Assembly (NCBI GenBank): GCA_963678555.2
Contig: CAXXJA010000001.1
Span: 62,001-126,000, forward strand
Length of the DNA: 64,000 bases
Reading direction: 5' to 3'
DNA from: SABI01 sp963678555
GTDB lineage: Bacteria > Spirochaetota > Spirochaetia > Sphaerochaetales > Sphaerochaetaceae
The translations under genes were made by a program, and so were the position numbers. Shown here piece after piece: positions 33,160-42,121 of the stretch. The notes beneath the pieces were generated by a model, which was given only the letters and a program-made list of their open reading frames with translations, was not told where the DNA came from and made no database searches. Every line of letters begins with the position of its first letter. The first letter of the stretch is position 1.

Positions 33160-34206
33160 ATGAAAGCGCTGAGAAAGTTTGAACGGGGGGTGAAGAAATT
33201 CCGCCTCGAAGACGTATCTCTACCTGACCCGCTTGATCATGAAGTGCAGGTAAGAGTGGAATTTGCGGGGATCTGCGGTACCGATATCCATATCTATCAT
33301 GATACCTATGCGGATGAGCCTCCGATGACCATCGGGCATGAGTTCAGCGGGGTAATCACCAAGGTCGGCAGGGATGTGAAGAACTTCAAGGTGGGTGACC
33401 GGATCGTAAGTGAGACAAATGCTGAGTACTGCGGAGAGTGTGTACTGTGCAAGAAGGGCCGTTTCTGCCTCTGTGACGATCGGAAGGCGTTCGGTCAGAA
33501 GACAGACGGTGTGTTCGCCGAGTACGCGAACCTGAGGGCAAGCAACCTCCATCTCCTTCCGGAGCGTGTCTCAATGAAGGAAGCCGCCCTGGCCGAACCG
33601 CTGAGCTGTGTGGTTCATGCCGTCATGGAACGATCCACCATCCTGGCCGGTGATACGGTGCTCGTAAGCGGTCCCGGTCCGATCGGGCTCATGGCTCTCA
33701 TGATTGCCAAACTCTATGGAGCCTACGTCATTCTCAGCGGAACCTCCATGGACGCTTCACGCCTTGCCCTGGGCAGAGAGCTCGGGGCTGATGTGATCGT
33801 GGATGTACTCAAGGAAGACCTCTCCCAGGTTGTAACCGAATTCACCAGAGGACGGGGGATAGATGTTGTTCTTGAATGTTCCGGTTCAGGTGCGGCGGTC
33901 AACGCAGGCCTTTCCGTGCTGCGGAAGCTGGGAACCTTCACACAGATCGGTCTATTTGCCTCTGCAGTGAACGTGAATATCAATGATATCTGCTACAAGG
34001 AGATAAACTATCAGGGATGTCTGTCTAAGACGAACTGGTCCTGGAGACGTACCGTTGAGCTGCTCGAGAGTGGAGAACTTCCGCTCGGAAAACTCATCTC
34101 TCACGTGTTCACCCTCGACGAGTGGGAGGAGGCTTTCTCGGTCGCCGAGCAGAAGCAGGGAAACAAGATACTGTTCGATACCAACGCAGAGAGGGGGGAT
34201 GCATGA
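33160..34206 (+). CDS. Zinc-dependent alcohol dehydrogenase (sorbitol/threonine dehydrogenase-like)
   Basis: A 348-residue medium-chain dehydrogenase. GICGTDIHIYH carries the catalytic-zinc cysteine, GHEFSGVI the His-Glu pair, and CGECVLCKKGRFCLC the four structural-zinc cysteines. SGPGPIGLMALMIAKLYGA is the NAD-binding loop. ATG at 33160 is chosen with AGAGGA nine bases upstream; an ATG at 33151 abuts that site. It heads an operon with a split transketolase, an acylating aldehyde dehydrogenase and a carboxyltransferase, so it likely oxidises a polyol or aldonate to a ketose. It is closely similar to the enzyme at 42122. Confidence 0.88.
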   Translation: MKALRKFERGVKKFRLEDVSLPDPLDHEVQVRVEFAGICGTDIHIYHDTYADEPPMTIGHEFSGVITKVGRDVKNFKVGDRIVSETNAEYCGECVLCKKGRFCLCDDRKAFGQKTDGVFAEYANLRASNLHLLPERVSMKEAALAEPLSCVVHAVMERSTILAGDTVLVSGPGPIGLMALMIAKLYGAYVILSGTSMDASRLALGRELGADVIVDVLKEDLSQVVTEFTRGRGIDVVLECSGSGAAVNAGLSVLRKLGTFTQIGLFASAVNVNINDICYKEINYQGCLSKTNWSWRRTVELLESGELPLGKLISHVFTLDEWEEAFSVAEQKQGNKILFDTNAERGDA

Positions 34207-35051
34207 GCAGACAGAGAGCAGAAGTTGCAGAACTGAAACAGATCGCTGCCGATATACGGCGTCTGATCCTCACGACCACCCATCATGCCGGGGTGGGACA
34301 TACCGGAGGTTCTCTCAGTGAGGCCGATATCATGGCCGCCCTGTTTTTCCGAGTGATGAATATTGACCCGGAAAACCCTGAAATGAAGGAGCGTGACCGC
34401 TTCATTCTTTCCAAGGGCCACGCCACTCCCGGCTACTATTCGACTCTTGCCCGACGGGGCTTCTTCCCTGTCAGCGTGCTTGATTCGTTCGATCAGCTGG
34501 GTACCATCCTTCAGGGTCATCCTGATATGCACAAAGTCCCGGGAGTAGATATGTCCAGCGGTTCTCTCGGTCAGGGATTGAGTTGCGCCCTCGGAATGGC
34601 CATGGCCGGGACAGACCTGGGACTGGACTTCACGACCTTTGTTCTGATGGGTGACGGAGAGAGCACGGAAGGACAGATCTGGGAAGCCGTTCTCTATGCA
34701 GGAGCAGAGAATGTACGGGTGAGGAATATCGTCGCTATCGTCGACTATAACAAGGTCCAGCTCGCTTCTCTCACCAAAGATGCTGTCGACCTCGGAGATC
34801 TCGCAGCGAAGTACCGGGTCTTCGGATGGTATACGATTGAGGTTGATGGGCATGACATGGAGCAGCTCGTTCGAGCCCTTGAGGAGGCAAAGGCGGCAGC
34901 CAAGGAAGGTCCAGTGGCCCTGATAGCACATACGGTGAAGGGTAAAGGTGTATCCTTTATGGAAAACCAATGCGCCTGGCACGGGAAAGCACCGAATGCG
35001 AGTGAGTATGAGAAGGCTATGGCTGAGATCGATCAGGAGGAAGCACGATGA
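34203..35051 (+). CDS. Transketolase, N-terminal subunit, pair 2
   Basis: A 282-residue TPP-binding half. GVGHTGGSLSEADIMAAL, SKGHATPGYYS, GHPDMHKVPGVD, SGSLGQG and the Mg-TPP motif GDGESTEG with VDYNKVQL are all present. It overlaps both its upstream and downstream neighbours by 4 bases. Substrate unknown; a non-central-metabolism role is likely given the operon partners. Confidence 0.92.
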   Translation: MSRQRAEVAELKQIAADIRRLILTTTHHAGVGHTGGSLSEADIMAALFFRVMNIDPENPEMKERDRFILSKGHATPGYYSTLARRGFFPVSVLDSFDQLGTILQGHPDMHKVPGVDMSSGSLGQGLSCALGMAMAGTDLGLDFTTFVLMGDGESTEGQIWEAVLYAGAENVRVRNIVAIVDYNKVQLASLTKDAVDLGDLAAKYRVFGWYTIEVDGHDMEQLVRALEEAKAAAKEGPVALIAHTVKGKGVSFMENQCAWHGKAPNASEYEKAMAEIDQEEAR

Positions 35052-36004
35052 TGAACATGCCACAGAAGAATGAGCTGATAGCCCCCCGGGTTTCCTTTGG
35101 AGAGGCCCTCGTTGAATTGGCTGAGCAGTACCCGTCTCTTCGGGTGTTTGACGCGGATGTATGTGCCTCTACCCAGACAGGCCTGTTCAGAGAGGCGTAT
35201 CCTGACCGCTTTTACCAGATGGGTATAGCAGAGGCCAACATGGTCGGTGCGGCCGCAGGAATGGCTACGCTCGGCCTCACACCCTTCGTCTCAACCTTCG
35301 CTGTGTTCCTTGCAAAGCGTGCACTCGACCAGATCAGAGTGTCTATAGCCTACCCGAAGCTTGATGTGAAACTCAACGGTGCCTACGGTGGACTGCCCAC
35401 AGGACAGGCGGGCGCCACACACTCCTCGGTGGAAGATATAGCCGTGATGCGCTGCATGCCGAATATGAAGGTTATTGTCCCTGCAGATCCTGTAGAGACG
35501 AAACTTGCCGTTGCCCTTGCCCTTGAGACCCCGGGACCTGTCTATCTCAGGACAGTGCGCTGTCCTGTACCTGTAATCTTCGATGCCGGTCACTCGATAG
35601 AGCTGGGAAAGGGGAAGATTCTGCATGAAGGTAAGGATGCCGCACTGATTTCCACCGGTATGATGACACCGCGGACACTGGCCGCAGCTGAAGCGCTTGC
35701 AAAAGAGGGACTTCATGTCCGGCATATCCATCTTGCCACGATAAAGCCGATTGATGAGCAGATCCTGATCGATGCAGCCCGAACCTGCGGAACGCTCATC
35801 ACCGTGGAAAACCATGGAGTGCTTGGAGGGCTCGGAGGCGCGGTCGCCGAGGTGATAACGGAGAATTCGCCCTGCACTCTGAAACGTCTCGGGTTCACTG
35901 ATACGTTTCTTGAGTCGGGAGATGATGAGAAGATCTTTGACAGGTTCGACCTCTCTCAGGAGGGTATCATGAGAACCGTACGATCAATACTGAGCACACG
36001 ATAA
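35048..36004 (+). CDS. Transketolase, C-terminal subunit, pair 2
   Basis: A 318-residue partner subunit. The catalytic glutamate lies in MGIAEANMVGAAAG, with YGGLPTGQAGATHSS and VYLRTVRCPVP loops and a C-terminal domain with LITVENHGVLGGLGG. AGGAGG precedes the ATG. It differs from pair 1 in having AEAN rather than AEQN after the active-site stretch, as does pair 3. Confidence 0.92.
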   Translation: MMNMPQKNELIAPRVSFGEALVELAEQYPSLRVFDADVCASTQTGLFREAYPDRFYQMGIAEANMVGAAAGMATLGLTPFVSTFAVFLAKRALDQIRVSIAYPKLDVKLNGAYGGLPTGQAGATHSSVEDIAVMRCMPNMKVIVPADPVETKLAVALALETPGPVYLRTVRCPVPVIFDAGHSIELGKGKILHEGKDAALISTGMMTPRTLAAAEALAKEGLHVRHIHLATIKPIDEQILIDAARTCGTLITVENHGVLGGLGGAVAEVITENSPCTLKRLGFTDTFLESGDDEKIFDRFDLSQEGIMRTVRSILSTR

Positions 36005-36025
36005 CCAGAGGTGAGGAGAAGAAAG

Positions 36026-37405
36026 ATGGCTACATATATCGAAGGATTGCTTGAAAAGGCACGTACCGCCCAGGCACTGTTCGCACATGCCGACCAGGAA
36101 ACGGTAGACAGGGCGGCAGAGCTGATCTGCTACCGGGCTGTGAATCCCGAATTCGCACGAAAGCTCAGTGAGCTTGCGGTTGCTGAATCGCGGATGGGAG
36201 ATGTTGAGAGCAAGTACGCAAAGATGATGAACAAGGTGCGTGGAGCCTGGCTCGAGATGAAAGGCGGGAAGTCGGTCGGAATCATCGAGGAGAATGCATC
36301 CATGGGACTTGTGAAGATCGCCAAACCGGTGGGAGTCGTGGGAGCCCTTATCCCCTGCACAAACTGTGAAGCGACCCCCGTTCTGAAGGCAGCATGGGCT
36401 GTCAAGACACGCAATGCCGTGATCCTGGCACCCCATCCGAGAACCAGGGAGACCAATGAATACGTTGTCGATATGATGAGAGCTGTCCTGAAAGAGCTTG
36501 ACCTGCCGCAGGACCTCATCCAGAATGTGTCTGAGGTCTCGGTTGCGAACTCGCAGGAGTTGATGGCTTCCTGTGACCTGATCCTTGCAACAGGAGGTGG
36601 TGCGATGGTGAAGGCCGCCTATTCAAGCGGCACGCCCGCGTACGGCGTCGGAGCGGGTAATGCGGTCACGATCGTGGATTCTACGCAGGACCTGGATGCT
36701 GTTGCGAATAAAATCATGCGCGGCAAGACCTTCGACCAGGCGACGAGCTGCTCTTCAGAGAACTCCGTGCTTGTGGAGAAATCGGTCCATGATGCGTTCC
36801 TTGAAGCGATGAGAGCACAGGGAGGCTACCTGTGCTCTGCTGAACAGAAGGATGCTCTTGAAAAGGCGATGTGGCCCGACGGACATACGCTGAACCGCAA
36901 TATTATTGCTCAGAAGGCCCAGGTGATCGCTCACGAAGCAGGATTCGCTGTCGATGAGGATATCAGTTTCCTGATGGTCGAAGAGAGCGGGACAGGAGAG
37001 GGGTACCCCTTCAGTGCCGAGAAGCTCTCGGTCGTCCTGACGGTCTATACCTGGAGTGACTTCGAGGAGGCGGTCGAAATGGTGAACCGCATCACAGCCT
37101 TCAACGGCACCGGCCATTCCTGCGGAATCCACAGCAGTGACAGAGAAAAGGTGCTGAGGCTCTCGGAGTCTGTCAATGTATCCCGTGTCATGGTGAACCA
37201 GCCTCAGTCACTGGCTAACAGCGGTGCGTGGACGAACGGGATGCCCATCACACTCACCCTCGGCTGCGGCTCATGGGGCGGGAATATCTCGAGCGAGAAC
37301 ATCACCTGGAAACATCTGCTGAACACCACCTGGGTGGCATGGCCCATCGAAAGCCGGCAGGTTCCGGACGAGCAGCTGTTCAGTGCGGAAGTGCGTAGCA
37401 GATAA
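36026..37405 (+). CDS. CoA-acylating aldehyde dehydrogenase-like protein
   Basis: A 459-residue aldehyde dehydrogenase of the acylating type (acetaldehyde, propionaldehyde and sulfoacetaldehyde dehydrogenases). VGVVGALIPCTNCEATP, LILATGGGAMVKAAYSSGTPAYGVGAGN and FDQATSCSSENSVLVEKS with the catalytic cysteine are conserved. The end LGCGSWGGNISSENITWKHL is typical of this group. It turns an aldehyde, CoA and NAD(P)+ into an acyl-CoA. ATG at 36026 has AGGAG seven bases upstream. Its place directly after the transketolase genes suggests that it oxidises the aldehyde released there, and the following carboxyltransferase may use its product. Confidence 0.82.
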   Translation: MATYIEGLLEKARTAQALFAHADQETVDRAAELICYRAVNPEFARKLSELAVAESRMGDVESKYAKMMNKVRGAWLEMKGGKSVGIIEENASMGLVKIAKPVGVVGALIPCTNCEATPVLKAAWAVKTRNAVILAPHPRTRETNEYVVDMMRAVLKELDLPQDLIQNVSEVSVANSQELMASCDLILATGGGAMVKAAYSSGTPAYGVGAGNAVTIVDSTQDLDAVANKIMRGKTFDQATSCSSENSVLVEKSVHDAFLEAMRAQGGYLCSAEQKDALEKAMWPDGHTLNRNIIAQKAQVIAHEAGFAVDEDISFLMVEESGTGEGYPFSAEKLSVVLTVYTWSDFEEAVEMVNRITAFNGTGHSCGIHSSDREKVLRLSESVNVSRVMVNQPQSLANSGAWTNGMPITLTLGCGSWGGNISSENITWKHLLNTTWVAWPIESRQVPDEQLFSAEVRSR

Positions 37406-37415
37406 GGAGCTGAAG

Positions 37416-38969
37416 ATGAATGCAGATGAACAGGACAGGCTTCTTCAGACGATGAAATCCAGTGCGGAAGCCGGAGGCGGCCCGCAGCGGATGGAGCGTC
37501 AGAAGGAGAAAGGGAAGATGAGTGCACGCGAGCGTATTGCTGCCCTCAGTGATGCAGACAGTTTTCTTGAATCCCAGAAGTATGTCACCTGCAGATCAAC
37601 TTCGTTCGGTATGGATGCACACCGTATCCCGGGCGATGGAGTCGTGACCGGCAGTGCGAGGATCGACGGAAGAGAAGTCTGGCTCAGCAGTCAGGACTTC
37701 ACCGTTCTCGGTGGTTCGCTCGGAGAGATGCATGCGATGCGTATCGCCCAGGCACAGGAGAGTGCTCTGAAGATGCGCAGACCGTTCATTCAGATCAATG
37801 ACTCAGGCGGTGCCAGGATTCAGGAGGGAATCTACTCCCTTGATGGATACGGGAAGATATTCCGTAACAACATCCTCAGTTCCGGTGTTATACCGCAGAT
37901 CTCTCTTATCTTCGGCCCCTGTGCAGGAGGGGCTGCCTACTCGCCTGCTCTTACCGATTTCGTGTTTATGGTGGAAGGAATAAGTCAGATGTACATCACC
38001 GGTCCTGATGTGATCAGGACGGTGACCGGAGAACAGGTGACGCACGACCAGCTTGGAGGCGCCTCCACACATGCGTCCAGGAGCGGAAACATCCACTTCT
38101 CCTGTAAAAGTGAAAGAGAATGCATCGAAAAAGTGAAGCAGCTGCTCAGCTACCTGCCCTCGAACAGCAGTGAACGTCCTCCTCTCAATCGCGAGGGGAA
38201 GGACTGGAAGCCTCGGAAAAGCGGAAAAATCGCTTCGATCATACCCGAGAGGATCACAAAACCCTACAATATGGTAGACATCATTCAGGATGTCGTGGAT
38301 GCCTCGAGTTTCCTTGAAGTGCAGAGTGAGTGGGCGAAAAGTATCGTCACCGGCTTTGCCCGTATCGGAGGCAGAAGTGTCGGGATCGTGGCGAATCAAC
38401 CGAATCACATGTCAGGCACCCTCGATATCAACTCAAGTGACAAGGGGGCCCGATTCATCCGCACCTGTGATGCCTTCAATGTTCCGATCCTCACCTTCGT
38501 GGATATCCCGGGATATATGCCGGGTACCCTGCAGGAGTACGGCGGGATCATACGCCACGGTGCAAAGATGCTCTACGCTATAGGAGACGCCACAGTGCCG
38601 AAGGTCTCTGTTATCGTGAGAAAAGCGTACGGTGGCGCCTATATCGCCATGGCCTCAAGGAGTCTCGGCTATGACAGGGTCGTTGCGCTCAGCGGGGCAT
38701 CCATTGCCGTGATGGGAGCCGATGGAGCTGCCGAGATCATCTACCGCAAAGAGATTGCTTCCGCGGTGGACCCGACAAAGCTGAAACGGGAGAAGATCGA
38801 AGCGTTCCAGCGCGAGGAGATGAATCCCTTCACTGCGGCAGCAACGGGCCTTGTGGATGATGTCATCGACCCTTCCCAGCTGAGAAACTCCCTGGTGCGT
38901 ACATTCGAGAGTCTAGAAGGGAAGAGTGAAAAGCGACCTGAGCGGAGACACGGGAACATCCCACTGTAG
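37416..38969 (+). CDS. Acyl-CoA carboxylase carboxyltransferase subunit (PccB/MmdA-like)
   Basis: A 517-residue carboxyltransferase with the paired crotonase-like domains of the biotin-dependent family. KEKGKMSARERIAAL starts the domain; INDSGGARIQEGIYSLDGYG, FGPCAGGAAYSPALTDF and VDIPGYMPGTLQEYGGIIRHGAKMLYA (quoted in parts: VDIPGYMPG, EYGGIIRHG) are the acyl-CoA and biotin loops. It could carboxylate an acyl-CoA or decarboxylate one (methylmalonyl-CoA decarboxylase). No biotin carboxylase, biotin carrier or decarboxylase beta subunit lies in the window, so it is an orphan here. Co-transcription with the acylating aldehyde dehydrogenase suggests that its substrate is that enzyme's product. 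Confidence 0.83.
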   Translation: MNADEQDRLLQTMKSSAEAGGGPQRMERQKEKGKMSARERIAALSDADSFLESQKYVTCRSTSFGMDAHRIPGDGVVTGSARIDGREVWLSSQDFTVLGGSLGEMHAMRIAQAQESALKMRRPFIQINDSGGARIQEGIYSLDGYGKIFRNNILSSGVIPQISLIFGPCAGGAAYSPALTDFVFMVEGISQMYITGPDVIRTVTGEQVTHDQLGGASTHASRSGNIHFSCKSERECIEKVKQLLSYLPSNSSERPPLNREGKDWKPRKSGKIASIIPERITKPYNMVDIIQDVVDASSFLEVQSEWAKSIVTGFARIGGRSVGIVANQPNHMSGTLDINSSDKGARFIRTCDAFNVPILTFVDIPGYMPGTLQEYGGIIRHGAKMLYAIGDATVPKVSVIVRKAYGGAYIAMASRSLGYDRVVALSGASIAVMGADGAAEIIYRKEIASAVDPTKLKREKIEAFQREEMNPFTAAATGLVDDVIDPSQLRNSLVRTFESLEGKSEKRPERRHGNIPL

Positions 38970-38982
38970 ATGCCCGGGCATC
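38969..38982. repeat. Perfect 14-base GC-rich palindrome
   Basis: GATGCCCGGGCATC begins at the last base of the carboxyltransferase stop codon. It can form a short hairpin and may aid termination between the convergent genes. Confidence 0.5.
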
Positions 38983-39085
38983 AGCATGCCGGCGGGGGGT
39001 GCGGGAACAACAGCTCTCCTGTATCCTTCCGCGGTGGTGAGGGGATCTGTACTGCGCGTTCCTGCGCGTGCCTATGATAGGCTTC

Positions 39086-39751
39086 TCAGGCCGGGTTTTC
39101 TTTTGAGGAGGACAGTGAAGAGAGTATGTATTCACGGGTTTCGTTCAGGTCGGACTGGAAGTTCTCAACAAGTGTATCGATCTTCTTGTCCCGATACGCT
39201 TCGAACATATTCACGTGTACAGTGAAATCGGTAAAGATCCTGGCTCCAGGTGAGTGGATCCCGAAGTAGGGGGCGAGGCGGAGCCAGAGATTGTTCACGA
39301 TGTCGAGAGTTATCTGTCTGTTCGCATTGTTGTACATCGCGTAGTGGAAATCCTTGTTGTACCGCAGGAAGGCCTTCGTGTTCTCGTTGGACCCCTGCAT
39401 CTTCTTCAGTGCACTCTCAAGCTTGTCGAGTGTCTTCTTGTTCCAGTTACGACAGCTCTCAGTGACCAGAATCGATTCATGATAGAGTCTCAGGTCGAAG
39501 ATCTCGTCGATCTCTTTCGCCGTGAGCGTGTTGATACTCATCTTCTTGTTGCTTTCGATGATGAAGACCTTTTCGGTCTCGAACTGCCACAGTGCTTCCC
39601 TGACAGGCATGATCGAAACTCCGAGTTTGTCCGCAAGGGTCCTGAGCGAGAATGTTTCCCCGGGTTCCATCTCCGCCGACATGATTGAATCACGTATCTG
39701 GTCATATACTTTCTGGCGGAGTGTCTTGGTTTCTATTTTGCTGATGGGCAT
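39086..39751 (-). CDS. GntR-family (FCD) transcriptional regulator
   Basis: A 221-residue FadR-subfamily regulator. The winged helix includes ADKLGVSIMPVREALWQF, where IMP replaces the usual RTP. The FCD domain has KDFHYAMYNNA and TDFTVHVNMFEAYRD, but the last metal-site histidine is not seen: FQSDLNE stands where the others have an H. ATG at 39751 is chosen since the promoter (TTTACT, 17 bases, TATAGT at 39817-39789) lies upstream of it but downstream of the ATG at 39802. It is divergent from the transaldolase at 39928, which is preceded by block C, making it a candidate regulator of that set. Confidence 0.86.
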   Translation of the reverse strand: MPISKIETKTLRQKVYDQIRDSIMSAEMEPGETFSLRTLADKLGVSIMPVREALWQFETEKVFIIESNKKMSINTLTAKEIDEIFDLRLYHESILVTESCRNWNKKTLDKLESALKKMQGSNENTKAFLRYNKDFHYAMYNNANRQITLDIVNNLWLRLAPYFGIHSPGARIFTDFTVHVNMFEAYRDKKIDTLVENFQSDLNETREYILSSLSSSKENPA

Positions 39752-39788
39752 GTTCGGTACCTGTTCCTGTGTAGTATCTATAGATAAA

Positions 39789-39817
39789 ACTATACTATTC
39801 ATTCAGCTGTTAGTAAA
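39789..39817 (-). promoter_or_regulatory. Promoter of the GntR gene
   Basis: Minus strand: TTTACT (39817-39812), 17-base spacer, TATAGT (39794-39789). Confidence 0.5.
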
Positions 39818-39845
39818 GCGGTATTGTGTGATGTGTTATTACTCG

Positions 39846-39877
39846 AACTGTTATCACATATAATAAATACATTGACG
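39846..39877. promoter_or_regulatory. Conserved block C before the transaldolase operon
   Basis: Begins AACTGTTATCACATATA as at 23208, with the -35 hexamer at its right end in the same register. Confidence 0.6.
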
Positions 39878-39900
39878 TGAAAGGGTGTTGGAAGTACACT
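39872..39900 (+). promoter_or_regulatory. Promoter of the transaldolase-alcohol dehydrogenase operon
   Basis: TTGACG (39872-39877), 17-base spacer, TACACT (39895-39900). Confidence 0.6.
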
Positions 39901-39927
39901 GTTCTGTATCGATAAGGAGGATACACG

Positions 39928-41007
39928 ATGAAGGATACCACATCACCATTAGCTGTCATGGCATCATCCACACCCACTGACTTCTGGAATGACTCATGCT
40001 CGTTCAGCGAGTTGGAATATGCTATCGGACATGGCGCCGTAGGTGCTACAACCAATCCCGTCATAGTGGGGAATGTACTGAAGAAAGAGCTGCATCTCTG
40101 GCAGGATACCATCAGTACACTCATAGATGAGAATCCTGAAGCTTCGTATGAAGATATCGCATGGCTGCTGAACGAGAGAATGGCGGTGGAAGCAGGCAAA
40201 CTGCTCCTTCCCGTGTTTCGAAAGACCCGGGGTAAGAAGGGACGGATCTCGATTCAGACAAACGCCAAGTACTATAGATCCTGGGAAAAGATGAGTGATC
40301 AGGCGATTCATTTCAACTCGCTGTGTGAGAATATTCAGGTGAAGATCCCGGCAACAAAAGCCGGTATCCGTGCGATAGAGGAGGCGACTGTCGCGGGTGT
40401 CAGTATCAATGCGACGGTGAGTTTTACGGTTTCTCAGGCTCTAGCTGTGGCCCAGGCCGTTGAGCGTGGCCTCGAACGGAGGATCGCCAATGGAGAGGAC
40501 ATCAGCACGATGAGTCCCGTCTGCACCATCATGGTCGGACGTCTTGATGACTGGGTGAAGATCAGCGGTGAGAAGGCCGGTACTGTCACAACCCCCGGGT
40601 ATCTCGACTGGGCCGGAGTAGCCGCCTTCAAGCGTGCCTACGCGCTGTTCAACGAGAGGGGATACCGGACCCGCCTTCTTTCGGCAGCCTACCGCAACCA
40701 CCTGCACTGGTCGCAGCTTATCGGAGGGGAAGTATCGATGACGATACCCTTCGAATGGCAGGTGAAGTTCAATGCTTCAGGTATTCCTGTCGAAGATACT
40801 CTTGACAATCCGGTTGATCCCGTGATCATAGAGGAGTTGAGCAGCAAGTATCCCGAGTTTGTCAGGGGATACGAGCCGGATGGACTCAGTATAGATGAGT
40901 TCGACGGGTACGGAGCTGTCGTGAGGACACTGAGGTCCTTCATTCACGGGTACGAACAGATGCTTGGGATGGTGCGTGAGTTCATGCTGCCCGATGTTGA
41001 CGCCTAA
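39928..41007 (+). CDS. Transaldolase-family enzyme, module C
   Basis: A 359-residue class I aldolase. GAVGATTNPVIVGNVL is the first motif, IQVKIPATKAGIRAIEE carries the Schiff-base lysine (about residue 140) and INATVSFTVSQALAVAQA follows. The protein parallels the module A enzyme over its length but is clearly a different paralogue. AAGGAGG precedes the ATG. It is followed by a zinc alcohol dehydrogenase gene 9 bases downstream, which could supply the ketose substrate. Confidence 0.88.
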   Translation: MKDTTSPLAVMASSTPTDFWNDSCSFSELEYAIGHGAVGATTNPVIVGNVLKKELHLWQDTISTLIDENPEASYEDIAWLLNERMAVEAGKLLLPVFRKTRGKKGRISIQTNAKYYRSWEKMSDQAIHFNSLCENIQVKIPATKAGIRAIEEATVAGVSINATVSFTVSQALAVAQAVERGLERRIANGEDISTMSPVCTIMVGRLDDWVKISGEKAGTVTTPGYLDWAGVAAFKRAYALFNERGYRTRLLSAAYRNHLHWSQLIGGEVSMTIPFEWQVKFNASGIPVEDTLDNPVDPVIIEELSSKYPEFVRGYEPDGLSIDEFDGYGAVVRTLRSFIHGYEQMLGMVREFMLPDVDA

Positions 41008-41016
41008 GGAGAAGCT

Positions 41017-42042
41017 ATGAAAGGGTTTCAGATAACACAGATCGGCGAGAGCCGGATAACAGATTCACTTGAGAAGCCGGTTCCTTCGAACGGTGAAGTA
41101 CTCGTCCGTTTGAAGCGGGTAGGGTTCTGCGGCAGTGATCTCAACACGTACAGAGGCAGAAATCCTCTGGTCCGTTTCCCGTTAGTCCCCGGTCATGAGA
41201 TTGCCGGGGTTATCGAAGAGAAGGGCAGCGGCGTTCCCGATTCCTTTGAGGTGGGAGATAAGGTCTCAGTTCTCCCCTACACGACCTGCGGAGTCTGTGC
41301 ATCCTGTCTCAACGGTCGACCGAACGCATGCAGGAACAATCAGACACTGGGTGTTCAGCGCGACGGGGCAATGGTTGAGTATATCACGGTACCGTTTGAA
41401 AAACTCATCACCGGTCTCAATGAGCTCAGCTATGAGGCTATAGCTCTTGTTGAGCCGCTCGCTGTCGGCTTTCATGCCGCCAGGCGGATCTATCCTGCAC
41501 CGGGAGACCTTATCCTTGTGTTCGGCTGCGGTCTCGTCGGGCTCGGAGCGATCACCAACCTGGCTATTCTCGGTGCACAGGTCATTGCTGTCGATATCGA
41601 TGATGAGAAACTCAGGACTTCCCGTGACTGCGGAGCCGTACACACCATCAACTCTCTTACAGGAGATCTGAACAAAGAAGTGGCTGCTATCACCGGCGGA
41701 CATGGCCCGAGAGGTGTGATAGAGGCGATCGGTCTTCCTCAGACCTATACCGCTGCTGTCGACCTTGTCTCCTATGCCGGAAGGGTGGTGTATGTCGGGT
41801 ATGCGTCTCAGCCTGTGGAGTTCGTCACGAAACAGTTTGTCCTCAAGGAGATCGAGATCCGCGGTTCCCGCAACGCTCTGAAGGAGGACTTCAGCGACGT
41901 GCTGGAAGCCATGAAACAGGGCAAAGTACCGGTCGAGACCCTCGTGAGCAAAGTCGTACCGCTGGACCGGGCCGGAGCAGCTCTTCACAGCTGGAGCGAA
42001 CATCCCGGGGAGATCACCAAGATCCTCGTGTCGTTCCCCTGA
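41017..42042 (+). CDS. Zinc-dependent alcohol dehydrogenase (polyol dehydrogenase-like)
   Basis: A 341-residue medium-chain dehydrogenase: GFCGSDLNTYRG (catalytic Zn Cys), GHEIAGVIEE (His-Glu), CGVCASCLNGRPNAC (structural Zn cysteines), VFGCGLVGLGAITNLAILGA (NAD loop) and AVDIDDEK indicating NAD. It belongs to the threonine/galactitol-type dehydrogenases. It is co-transcribed with the transaldolase, so it probably forms or reduces that enzyme's ketose. Confidence 0.87.
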   Translation: MKGFQITQIGESRITDSLEKPVPSNGEVLVRLKRVGFCGSDLNTYRGRNPLVRFPLVPGHEIAGVIEEKGSGVPDSFEVGDKVSVLPYTTCGVCASCLNGRPNACRNNQTLGVQRDGAMVEYITVPFEKLITGLNELSYEAIALVEPLAVGFHAARRIYPAPGDLILVFGCGLVGLGAITNLAILGAQVIAVDIDDEKLRTSRDCGAVHTINSLTGDLNKEVAAITGGHGPRGVIEAIGLPQTYTAAVDLVSYAGRVVYVGYASQPVEFVTKQFVLKEIEIRGSRNALKEDFSDVLEAMKQGKVPVETLVSKVVPLDRAGAALHSWSEHPGEITKILVSFP

Positions 42043-42067
42043 GGGTTCTCCCGTATCTCTGCATGAA

Positions 42068-42103
42068 AAACGGTCCGTGTGTGCTGATGCCACCGGACCG
42101 TTT
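42068..42103. terminator. Bidirectional intrinsic terminator
   Basis: AAACGGTCCG and CGGACCGTTT form a 10-bp stem with a 16-base loop. On the minus strand it is followed by TTTTT, so it best serves the gene at 42122; it also closes the convergent transaldolase operon. Confidence 0.7.
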
Positions 42104-42121
42104 CCCTATGCATTTTCTCTG

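Noticed and set aside
33160..38969. Sulfoquinovose transketolase pathway
   Set aside because: The acylating dehydrogenase resembles SauS/SqwD-type enzymes, but no sulfoquinovosidase, sulfo-sugar isomerase or sulfonate exporter is visible; kept only as an alternative.
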